A stretch of DNA of 64,000 bases from Euborellia annulipes (taxonomy: Eukaryota > Arthropoda > Insecta > Dermaptera > Anisolabididae). Position numbers and translations under genes: made by a program. Positions 54,521 through 64,000 of the stretch are shown one piece after another. The DNA lies in the NCBI GenBank assembly GCA_023213315.1, contig JAKCPI010002059.1:1-64000 (forward strand), given 5' to 3'. How positions within the stretch are numbered: position 1 is the stretch's first letter; every line of letters begins with the position of its first letter. The notes under the pieces were generated by a model. It was not told the origin of the DNA and did no database searches. It was given only the letters and a program-made list of their open reading frames with translations.

Positions 54521-57235
54521 AGAGTTTTTTCGTTTTTGAGTAATTCCCATTAATCCACATTTTTTTGATATTTCACTTGAAATTAATTTAATTTATTGTG
54601 AAAAAATCTTAAATTTCAAGAACATCGATTCCAGTTCAAATATCAAAACATAATATTTATGTAAATTTCTCTGAAAGAGATTTTATTGCTTTTAAATGCC
54701 TGTTTTATTGCTTTTCTTGAAATTGCCATTAAAAGAGATTATTCCCTTTTAGCTTGAATTTATGTCATTTTCACAATCATTTGAATGAATTTCAACTGCA
54801 ATATCAAAAAATGTGGATTAAATTATCGAAAAGACTTTTAAAAAAAATTTATATTATTTGCGATACTTTTTTCGTGTCTCTACCCCTGACTAAGATTATA
54901 AATTTGCAAAGATTTCTCCTTAGTCGATGAGCGGTTCGAAAATTAACATTTTTTTTGTCTTTCTTTTTCTGGGGTAGTGAAACGTGCAGTAAAGCACAAT
55001 ACAGAGTAGATTCCCTTTAAAAAAAGTATTGTGAACGTTAAATTTTTTCCAATCTTAATAATTATTTCCCTATATTATTATGTTGAAAATGTTTGATATA
55101 AGATTAACTTATAGACAAAAGAATGAATTTTTATTAAGTCGTTAATTTTAGTCTTTTGGTGAAATGAACAAGAAAACAAGTGCAAAGGGCGATTGGAAAA
55201 TGTATGATTAATGACCTAACTTTTAGCTTATTACATTAAAAGATCGTTAAATTTTTCAAACCTTTTCAACAAGGTTCAATATAAGGATTATTTTCAAAAT
55301 ATTTTCTAGACAGCATGATGTATTATAACTTTGAAGATTAAGGGAATGAAAATTTTACTCCCATTAATTCGCCTTTTTTAAAATAATATTATTATTTATC
55401 ATTTTAAATAATATAGGCCTAAGAAATATAGGTTGGTAGGGAGTTTTTTAATGTTGAATAGTGTGTTCTTTTCTATTATACTGGGAGGCATCTAACTAGG
55501 AGAATTCAAATTTTACAGTTCCCATAAATCTCATCCACAAAATTAATATTTTGCATTTAATTAAAATTTTTTCGCCAGCCATATTTTAATAACAGAGTGT
55601 AAAGATATAAAAAAAAATATAAAAGATATAATTTTTTTTCTAAAAAAATGAAAAGATCTATTTTATATTTGAGTATCTATATATTAATATTTAATATTTG
55701 AAGAGATATCTTGATTTTTCAGGTTGAATTTTACTTGGAACTTTGACTGGGTCATTTGTTGCTTAAAGGTGATATCTCAATTGGGTTTTAAGCCTAGGCT
55801 TATATACAATTTTATTTAAAACTCAATTTTTGACCCTAGTTATCTTATATGGTAAGCTCATTCTACACAATGTCCAATTATTTTAAACAAATTAAAGAAA
55901 AAAAAATTTTTTTTTGTTTCATATGGGACGAGAATCCGGATTTTCAAAGATTTTTTTTTTTATTTTTATTTTCACTAGTGTAAAGCCATAGAAGTACACA
56001 TGGACAAATGCTTATACAAAATACAAAGTCAAATATTGTTGATAGATAAAATTATTGACAATGTCAACAATTGCAAGGGGGAGTGGCAAATTTATTGATA
56101 ATATATTATTTGATATATATCTAGTCAATTTCTCATTCTCCCAAAAGTTAGGTGAAATGATCGATAATTATTAAATAAATTTAATAGTATTTATGTATAC
56201 GCCTGGAAATAATTATTTGTTCTTGCAATTTGGCTATAAATCCCTAATTGCATTTATAAATTATTCATGTATTGATATATACATAAATAGCCTATAGTTT
56301 ATAATATAGAATGGCTTTTCGTAAATAGGTAATTAATTATCTATAAATAGATTTAAAAGAATATTTAAAAAAAAATATATTAATATATTTAGAAATAATT
56401 GGCATTTATCGTTCTGCCATATCTATTCGTATTAAAAGGATCCAATATAATGTTTAACAGTTTTATTGCTTAACAGTGTTAGATTAGTGGTTCCCAACAA
56501 GATTTTTTCAAGGACCCCTTCAAGACAAGGACCCCTTGAATTCTTAAATTGTAGTTTAGAATATCACAAACATAATAATTTGTTACATTAGTAAGTTATT
56601 TATATCAGCTGAACTTGTGCAGGAACTAGATTAGGATGGCATGGCTACTGCAAAGCAAGTAATATATAAAATAATTTAATTTCTCAGAGAAAAGTAGCTA
56701 ATAGGCCCTATATGTTAGCCATCTAATTATTTCTAATAATTTTATCAATATTTAAATAAATATGGAGGAAGAAGAAATTTAATTTTAATTAATGCATTAC
56801 CATAGCCAACACATTTCTAACAAAAGGCTTAATTTATGCAAGAATAATCAAATTAACGTGCATTTAAAATTAGAATACATATCGATTAATTATTATAAAA
56901 TGCTCTTTTAATAAAAAATGAATAATTATATAAATTTACTATTTAAAAAATTTTTATTTATCCATCGATAAAAGTAATTATTGTAATTAAATAATTAATA
57001 GGCTAAGTGTTTAGTGAAATACAATTAAACTGCTAATTTTCAATATTAATAAAATTATAAAATTTTATCTAAAATATTAAAATCTCACATATATATGGTA
57101 TATAATAAATATTAAGGTTGTAAATATTCATTGGATGTTACCGATACAGGCAGGCCATTTGAATAAACATGAAATGAATTTTGTCATTTATTAAAATCAG
57201 AAATCAATGATGTTAATGACGTGATAGAGGTGTGA
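54521..57235. other. Long AT-rich stretch
   Basis: An orphan hAT-like end (AGTGGTTCCCAAC at 56486). 55960-56300 is AT-rich with nothing gene-like. No repeat family or ORF worth noting in this 2.7 kb. Confidence 0.55.
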
Positions 57236-57535
57236 GAGGAATGGGTATATTTTATTTATTTTTTTTTTAATATCAGATCATCTTTCATTTGATTATCAGC
57301 CTCTGAAACCATTTAACCTTAGCCGATTAGCCCAGGAGATAAAACTGACAAGGAGTCCCCACGGGTGGTGGGTCACCGATTTTTTTCAAATTCATAGGAT
57401 ATGAAGATTAGAATCTGGACATCAATTTCCTAAAGCAGTACGATGCACTACTCAAGAACACTCAAGAAAATCGACTTTGAAGACTATCAAGATTTCGGAG
57501 TTCTATAAGTTTGCATAATTTTATTTATATGTCAA
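57236..57535. other. Mixed-composition stretch
   Basis: 57300-57390 (TTAGCCGATTAGCCCAGGAG, GTCCCCACGGGTGGTGGGTC) is less AT-rich and may be a repeat or a tRNA-related remnant, but boxes cannot be assigned. Confidence 0.35.
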
Positions 57536-57539
57536 CAGT

Positions 57540-57732
57540 GCCTGGTAACCGAGACAGTAAGCGTAACAGTCTAGTAATCTGGTTCGATCCTTGTTGGGGA
57601 CATTTTTTTTTTGACATTGTATATATTAACAAAATTCGAGTTATCGTTAATGTCTTAAATGGCCTAAGTTGCCACAAAGACTGTGTGTGTGTGAGTGTGT
57701 CTGGGAAAAAAGTGTAAGTGTTAAAAAAAAAA
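57540..57732 (+). repeat. tRNA-derived SINE, diverged
   Basis: GTAACCGAGACAGTAAGCG head, B-box GGTTCGATCC, lost palindrome, TCGAGTTATCGTTAATGTC, GGCCTAAGTTGCCACAAAG, GTGTGTGTGTGAGTG and A-rich end. ORF 57511-57717 is incidental. Confidence 0.65.
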
Positions 57733-58320
57733 GCATAGAAAATAAGACCTCAAAATTAGAAGAAAAAGAAGAACAAAAAAATGTAATTATCGAAAAAATC
57801 GACTTTCCTGAAGAATGGATAAGATAATACATTGTCTTTCATATGCGAAATTTCAAAAAAAAAAAAATTGTGATTTATCATGATCCGGGTGGGTGTCTGA
57901 AGATTTCTTCAGACACCCAATACGGATATTTTTAATCGAAAAATTTGTTGTGAAAGATTGCTTTTGTCTTCTTTTGAGCCTCCTCCTCCCCTTATAGCCC
58001 ACCTAACCTCACCTTTACCTAAAAAAAAAAATATATATATTAGTTTCCATATTTTGATTTCATCACTTAATTAAAATTTACTTACTTTTGAAATTTTGTT
58101 GCTTTCAAAATTAATCTTCTTAAGACTTCTTGTTTTTATTTGCACTTCACTTCACTTCACTTCACTTAATAAAATATTATAATAACAATATTAGAATCCT
58201 TTTTCTCTTTAAATATTTCATATATAGGGTAAGAGAAAGTAAAAATAGGTTATAAAAAAATTCATTTTAAAAAATGAGTTCGCGGTTGTAGGATATATTT
58301 AATATATGTATCAAATATAG
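57733..58320. other. AT-rich stretch with one strong hairpin
   Basis: GGGTGTCTGAAGA (57891-57903) and its exact inverse (57906-57918) form a 13-bp hairpin with a TT loop. (ACTTC)n at 58145-58168. A 3' hairpin of the hairpin-capped family at 58195-58247 (TTTCTCTTTAAATATTTCAT .. GGTAAGAGAAAGTAAAAAT). No gene. Confidence 0.6.
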
Positions 58321-58427
58321 AGGGGTGGAGGGATGGATAACGCATACCCTTAAGGCCAGGGACAGGCCCGATCTGATGGTGGGGACCTTCAACATACCAG
58401 CTAGAGCTACGTTCCACTATTCAAATA

Positions 58428-58745
58428 CAGTGGAAACTCGCTTAACGAATTTAATTCGTTCCAGAATCAAACTCCTAAAACGAAACACTCGTTATGCGAA
58501 ACATATATATTTATATTCATTACGATGCTACATTAAAATAAATTAATTTAAAAGTGCGAAAATATTATTTAAATATAAAAGCCAAATTATAAACTAATTG
58601 GACAAACTTTTTTTTTTGACGTGTCCGTGTTTTGTACTCGTTATGCGAAAAGTCGCTTGTTAAGCGAGTTATTCTTTTATAATTTATTTTGTTCGTTATA
58701 CGAATTACTCGTTATGAGAGGTGCTCGTTAAGCGAGATTCTACTG
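58428..58745. mobile_element. Tigger/pogo-like MITE
   Basis: CAGTGGAAACTCGCTTAACG and CGTTAAGCGAGATTCTACTG are inverted repeats typical of pogo/Tigger elements. TA precedes the left end; the right flank has lost it. ACTCGTTATGCGAAA recurs inside (58487, 58636). No transposase. Related orphan end at 33110. Confidence 0.78.
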
Positions 58746-58749
58746 TCGT

Positions 58750-60836
58750 AGAGACTATTTCGGATATTTTTAATATAATTGATTTAGTTAACCATAAATC
58801 AAAAATCATACCTAACTAAATATATTTAGTTCACAATAGGCTACTTTTTTCTTTTTAATACGAGTAGAGACATTTTATTTTTTAAATATTTTTGTAATCG
58901 AATCTCGTTTTTGATAAATATTTAAAGCGAATCTAAAACTTAGTCTTCTAAAAGATTTTAATTTAATTGAAATGTATTCACATTTCATTGGTAACGAAGT
59001 AAACAAGAGAAAACAAACTTAGGAACGAAACAAGAAAAGAAGATGGTGTCACGTGTTTTTAGAAATTTAATGGAATTTCGAATGAATACCTGACGAAATG
59101 AAATGAATTTTATTTTGAAGAAACTTTATTAACGTGATAATTAACAATCAAGGATTGTAATCAAAAGAATTATTGTAATTATTCGTTTATTTAAAATTGC
59201 TCTTATTCAGTATAAGAAATAATAATTATGTACGTATACAATTATTCAAGGAGATTTTAGAAATGGCAACCTTTATATAATTAAAAAGAAAATGTATTAA
59301 TTAAATGTTTTTTTTTTTTTTTTGTTTGTTCAGGCCTTCTAGATGGCTAAGACTTTTGCCTTTTAATCTCTGGTTTATTTAAAGGATGGAGATGCCGATC
59401 CTTGATAAAAAAATCTTTGTAATAAATTACTTAGATAAAATTAATGACAAAAGAGGTCAACATTTCTCACAATTAACTATTAAAAAAAAAAAAAAATGAA
59501 CGAGGGGCCTCGCGAGAGAGTAAAGCAGAGGTTCCCAACCTTTTCTTTATTCTATGAAAGTTTATTTAACCTTTTTTAGATATTATTTAGCACTATGATA
59601 GGAATCTACTCCACGTAGAGTAGCTAGAAATCGTCTTTTTCACCTTCAACTGGTTACGCTACTGAAGTGCTGTTATCTAAAAGTAAAGAATTGAAAATTG
59701 TAATATATCTAAATTATTTGAAGCTTTAAATATTTAAGAATTTAAATTAGTTTGAGTAAATTATGGTAGATATTCATAAGTTAGCCTTATAAGCAATATC
59801 TCAGCTAACTTTGCTGAATTTTAAAATAAAAGAATAATTGAAATCAGTCAATTATTTCTCGACTTGTAGTCAATCAATTTTCATTTCATAGACAGGTAGC
59901 TGATAAAGCTTAAAAATATTTTTAATTTCATTTTTAAAAATCGTTGAGGCAGAATATACTTTGGAAATGGCCCTGGAACCGATCCTAATAAATAATAAAA
60001 AAAGGTGTACCATAACCAAAATTTGTGTGAAGAGATCTCTTGAATTTATCTGTGAAAAATCTTGTATGTATGACCTATACAGTATTTATATAAAGCATAT
60101 CTTTTTCCCATCGAGAAAATACTTTGGATAAAGGCTAGTTTCTAGGGGAAAAGCATTAAATAACTAATTAAAAAGATCAGATCAGATCTGATTAGAATGA
60201 TTAATTAAACCTAATGGCATGCATATTTGAAGGGAGGGGAAGGTTTGGTGAAAATACAAATCTGATGTTGACGCAACTTTTACCAATCATTTGGTAATGG
60301 AGAGTTGTGTAATGTGCTGTCACTCCAGACCTCCAAGCCCCCTGCACCCTATCTTTTTTTTATTTTATTGAGATTATAAATATATTCAAAAATACATGCT
60401 TGAAAGATAAGCAGTCTCTGGATATGGTTTGGTCTATCAGTAGTTAAGATTTTAAATAACTAGATTTTGGAATAAATTAATGTATTAATGTATAAATTAA
60501 TAAGTATTTATTTTTAAAATTTTACATTAAAAATAATTTATTTTTTTTTTTAATCTCGGGGGTGGGGGGTAATCACCCCCTTTACCCCCTATTGTGATCC
60601 CCTTTGTTTAACCTTCCGGGGGGGGGAACCTTTCACCTTTCTGATAGCCCATCCATTATTAGACCGAGAGCACGTTTGAGTTGCTAAAGCCGATAAGTTC
60701 ATCTACACGACACGAGAGGAGCCACTAATCAAAAGCGCCTGCTAGTTATGCAAACTTTATCCAAAAGAGATACCTTATTGCCTATTTAAAAGGAGTCTAA
60801 AAATGGCTAATATTCAGTCTCCTGGGATAAATATCT
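58750..60836. other. AT-rich stretch
   Basis: An orphan hAT-like end CAGAGGTTCCCAACC at 59526. 60268-60335 is a diverged hairpin-capped 5' hairpin (ACTTTTACCAATCATTTGGT .. GAGTTGTGTAATG). G/C runs at 60557-60630. No gene recognised. Confidence 0.5.
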
Positions 60837-61090
60837 CAGCCAAAAACATCGGAGATGAAAAAGGGGCGCCTCGCAATTTTTGCCTAGCGTCGAGGTGAAA
60901 TCAAAAAAATGCGCCTCGCTTTTCTGATTTATATAAAAAGCGAGGAAATATTTTCCTTAAATAAAACCCCTACAGAATTTTATTTGTTTCATATATCCTC
61001 GCTTTTATATAAATCAGAAAAGCGAGGCGATTTTTGTTTCCCTCGACCTAGGAAAAATAGAGGCCCCTTTGATCTCCGATGTTTTGGCTG
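60837..61090. repeat. Foldback MITE
   Basis: CAGCCAAAAACATCGGAGAT at the left pairs with ATCTCCGATGTTTTGGCTG at the right. Arms of about 100 bp continue (GCGCCTCGCTTTTCTGATTTA / TAAATCAGAAAAGCGAGGCG). Each arm holds its own small inverted repeat (CCTCGCTTTT / AAAAGCGAGG). No clear target duplication. ORF 60909-61091 is an artefact of the palindrome. Confidence 0.78.
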
Positions 61091-61204
61091 AATTTCCTTC
61101 TTTTTGTGAAATATTACATGAAAATATTATTTATTAATTTTTGTTTATTAAATATTAAGTTACCCATGAATAGATCTTTTAATATGCATTCCAAACAGTA
61201 AAAA

Positions 61205-61882
61205 TTAAATACATCGTTTGGTATCCATTCGAAACGATAAACATAGGATTTCACCAAATTTTATAAAATTTTAGGTTTTATTTTTGTTATGTTGGTAGAT
61301 TGTAAATACTCGTTTGGTATTCATTCGAAACGATAAACATAGGATTTCCAAATTTTATAAAATTTTAGGTTTTATTTTTGTTATGTTGGTAGAATGTAAA
61401 TACATCGTTTGGTATCCATTCGAAACGATAAACATAGGATTTCCAAATTTTATAAAATTTTAGGTTTTTATTTTTGTTATGTTGGTAGATTGTAAATACT
61501 TCGTTTGGTATTCATTCGAAACGATAAACATAGGATTTCACGAAATTTTATAAAATTTTAGGTTTTTTATTTTTGTTATGTTGGTAGAATGTAAATACAT
61601 CGTTTGGTATCCATTCGAAGCGATAAACATAGGATTTCACCAAATTTTATAAAATTTTAGGTTTTTATTTTTGTTATGTTGGTAGAATGTAAATACATCG
61701 TTTGGTATCCATTCGAAGCGATAAACATAGGATTTCACCAAATTTTATAAAATTTTAGGTTTTTTATTTTTGTTATGTTGGTAGATTGTAAATACTTCGT
61801 TTGGTATTCATTCGAAACGATAAACATAGGATTTCACAAATTTTATAAAATTTTAGGTTTTTTATTTTTGTTATGTTGGTAG
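61205..61882 (+). repeat. Satellite-like tandem repeat, about 96-bp unit, 7 copies
   Basis: Units start near 61205, 61302, 61396, 61491, 61591, 61691 and 61787: TCGTTTGGTATCCATTCGAA, ACGATAAACATAGGATTTC, TTTATAAAATTTTAGGTTTT, TTTTTGTTATGTTGGTAGA. They differ at a few positions (ACATCG/ACTTCG, GGTATC/GGTATT, AAACG/AAGCG) and in T-run length. Similar variants alternate, suggesting higher-order duplication. Ends sharply after GTTGGTAG at 61882. Confidence 0.92.
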
Positions 61883-61889
61883 CCTCCTT

Positions 61890-62767
61890 CTTATCACGTT
61901 AATCTATTTCTATCTGAATGGATCTATCCTAAAAAATTTTTGTTCCATTAGGGATGAAAATTACTAATAATATTATATATATGTTCCTAGATGACGTCAT
62001 CAGGGAGCAAAATAGTTAGAATTGTCTTTTCGCCATGTTAAAGATAGGACAAATTTGAAATTTTGAATACCTCTCAAAAAGTCACTTTTGATCCAAAATG
62101 AAATTTTATATCAAAGGTATCGGGTTTTTGATAGTATCTATTTGTATTTTAAATTTCATCTAATCGGTCCAGAGGGAAACCTGTAGTTTGTCTAAAAATT
62201 TGAAAATTGAAGAAAAGAATAAAAAAAAAAAAAAAAAAAAAAGAAAAATAAGAGACTAATTTGACTTCCGAAATCGCAAAATCTCAACTTTGAGCCTCTG
62301 CCATTCTGTTTGGGACTGGAATTTTTTTGAATTCGTGCTAAATAATCCTTATTTATTCTAGTTTATAAAAAAAATTTGGTGATATCTTAAAATTTTGGAT
62401 ATTCGCCCAGAAAGAGAAAAGTCTCAAAAAATTTTTCACGTCCCTATCTTTTATTAAGGATTTAAAATCATTCTTGATAATATAGTCTAGGGACATTCAT
62501 CAAATGAATGGATATCTATTGGAATTCAACTAAATGATAGTATTAAGAGCTTTGCTTCTTTTCTTTTATATCTCGACGAGTCGCTCCCGGGGCTATAAAT
62601 ATATAAAGTTTCATTCTTACTTGATGAGTGGATTCAGGGTTATAAGAAAATAAAAAAGTTATAATCAAACATACATATTTATTTTTTTATATTATTCTGC
62701 TAGCTAAATTAAATTTTAAAAAATATTAATTTCTTAGTTTGAGGCAAAATAATTCCTAGTTTCATCT
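61890..62767. other. AT-rich stretch
   Basis: Poly(A) at 62221-62241. 61990-62330 reads as mixed sequence with no usable frame. No known repeat. Confidence 0.5.
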
Positions 62768-63098
62768 TTCTCTCTATATATATTTCACATTTAGGGTAAG
62801 AGACATGGGCGTCCAAGGGGGGGGCAACCAGACACTGCCCCCCCCTGGAAAATTAAAATGATACAAAAAAATGTATAAAACAAAAAAAAAAAAAATACAA
62901 AAAACCTTTCTCAGTATATATCCACCTTGTCGCGGTGAGAAAGCTTTAAATACTAATAAGAGATGTATAACATTATTAATATCAAAGTACGTTTTTTTAA
63001 CTTATCTGAAAGTGACTTGCCCCCCGCATTATCTGAAAGTGACTTGCCCCCCCCCTGCAAAAAATCCTGTGGACGCCCTTGGTAAGAGAAAGTAAAAA
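62768..63098 (+). repeat. Hairpin-capped 3' hairpin interrupted by a hAT
   Basis: TTTCTCTCTATATATATTTC (62769) and GGTAAGAGAAAGTAAAAAAG (63081-63100) are the two arms of the family's 3' hairpin, separated by the hAT MITE at 62804-63081. The rest of the element is absent. Confidence 0.75.
62804..63081. mobile_element. hAT-like MITE with 8-bp duplication
   Basis: CATGGGCGTCCAAGG and CTGTGGACGCCCTTG ends, flanked by GTAAGAGA (62796-62803 and 63082-63089). Contains G and C runs at the ends and a roughly 27-bp direct repeat (TATCTGAAAGTGACTTGCCC, twice, 63003-63052). ORF 62871-63095 is a chance frame. Confidence 0.88.
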
Positions 63099-63100
63099 AG

Positions 63101-63577
63101 GGAGTTGATAGGAATTAACAATTGAAAAAAAAATGATAAATATTTTTTTGTCGTTATGAATGAGTCCGATCGATTCAAAGTTTCAATATTCTTTGGAAAT
63201 ATTTTGCCTCTCTTCTATACGAAGTTTCCTTTTGGCTGGTTCGCCACCTTGGAGTCATTGCGAACTCCCTCCAGCTATATATCTTTTGGAATAGTGACAG
63301 CCCCAACCTCTTAAAGAGCTTTACTAGTTTAATAGTAAACGGCATTGCTTTTTCTGTTTTTTTTTTTCCAGATATATAAAAGTATAGTAAATCATAGACT
63401 TAAAATAACGAACGAAAATAGGAAAAGAAATAAATTAGAAATAATAAAAAAATACATATATTAACAGACTACAAGTATAGTGTATGCCAAAAAAATAAAT
63501 TGATCTACCAGAAAAGGGCAGAGGTTTTTGAAGGGAGGGTAGATCTGATTTTTAAGAAAACTTTCAATAAAAGTCTA
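63101..63577. other. AT-rich stretch
   Basis: 63225-63300 is of mixed composition. No gene or known repeat identified. Confidence 0.5.
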
Positions 63578-64000
63578 AAAAATCTGGTGTTCTGTGCACT
63601 GGTCACACCAGATCTTTTGGGACTTTAGTTAAAAACTTGACCACTCGATGATTCATAGATGGCGCTGAGCTAAGATTGCTTCCACATCGGTAAAATGTAC
63701 TTCAAACAGTTTCCACGAAAAATTTCACTGATATACTTTTTAAAGAGCATCTAAAAATTAGTTCATTTATGAATTTTAAACAAAATCGTTTGAGCAAATT
63801 TTGAGAAAATAAAAAAAAACTGAAAAAGTACATCAGTAAAGTACTAGTACTTTTTGGCCGATTTTGTTCAAAAGCTTATTTTCACCCTTTGGGAAGGTAC
63901 CTAAGTTAAATATAAAATGTCAACCTCGTATTAGTTCCTGAGATATTTTGTTCATAGACAGACCGAATAGACAGACACACGCACACACAGAGATAATGTC
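63578..64000 (+). repeat. Hairpin-capped element, cut by the window end
   Basis: Shortened 5' hairpin (ATCTGGTGTTCTGTGCAC..TGGTCACACCAGAT), then GTACTTCAAACAGTTTCCAC, AGTACTAGTACTTTTTGGCC, GGTACCTAAGTTAAATATAA and the start of the CAGACACACGCACACAC microsatellite. The 3' hairpin lies beyond base 64000. Confidence 0.78.

Noticed and set aside
58325..58546. 73-codon ORF before the Tigger-like element
   Set aside because: The first 35 codons are non-repetitive but match nothing I know; the rest is transposon end sequence.
11033..59545. Single hAT-like ends (11033, 13576, 27710, 56486, 59526)
   Set aside because: No matching second end with an 8-bp duplication could be found, so they were left as orphan ends rather than called as elements.

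Overview
This is a eukaryotic, very AT-rich window dominated by transposable elements. It has no bacterial gene organisation, no long ORFs, no rRNA and no CRISPR. Penelope-like retroelement endonuclease arms, a mariner relict, a pogo-like element with a Cys-rich tail, many small hAT elements, tRNA-derived SINEs and splice/poly(A)-like signals fit an invertebrate animal, most likely an arthropod. The species cannot be fixed from the sequence.

The main component is one unusual dispersed family, here called the hairpin-capped family. It has more than twenty full or partial copies. A full copy (9788-10467, 34359-35007 on minus, 37146-37858) starts with a long hairpin (ATCTGGTGTGAC...GTCACACCAGAT), continues through a conserved non-coding body and a CA/CAGA microsatellite, and ends in an AT-rich hairpin. 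A 13-bp inverted repeat (ACTTTCTCTTACC / GGTAAGAGAAAGT) links the two end hairpins. There are no terminal inverted repeats and no coding capacity. I suggest a Helentron/DINE-1-like non-autonomous element, as an inference. A tRNA-derived SINE family (about 15 copies) is the second major component.

Layout: 0.2-1.0 kb holds an AGGTGCG-ended element with a hAT inside; 1.2-2.7 kb a hairpin-capped element whose 5' module is tandemly duplicated; 2.8-5.8 kb a hAT split by another hAT insertion that itself carries more repeats. 8.3-9.5 kb holds SINEs and a mariner relict; 9.8-11.7 kb a full hairpin-capped element and an intact hAT that serves as empty-site control for the 2.8-5.8 kb locus. 12.8-13.5 kb has a LINE 3' end inside a hairpin-capped element; 15.3-18.4 kb has hAT and palindromic elements. 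19.8-21.5 kb is a head-to-head pair of Penelope-like GIY-YIG endonuclease arms with a 14-bp target duplication. 22.1-25.1 kb holds nested hATs and a related foldback. 29.8-38.4 kb is a dense nested repeat block; 40.2-45.9 kb holds SINEs and hairpin-capped elements; 49.8-50.9 kb a pogo-like element; 51.2-52.1 kb nested inverted repeats; 61.2-61.9 kb a satellite of about 96 bp.

Host genes are sparse. The best candidate is an intronless 97-codon ORF at 53415-53708 encoding a RAD23-type ubiquitin-like domain followed by a Lys/Asp tail. Weaker candidates are a terminal exon at 41907-42006, an internal exon at 47243-47334, and a CpG-rich promoter-like island around 32.8-33.0 kb. Most short ORFs here are translations of repeats. 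All repeat boundaries were read by eye from matching ends and target-site duplications.
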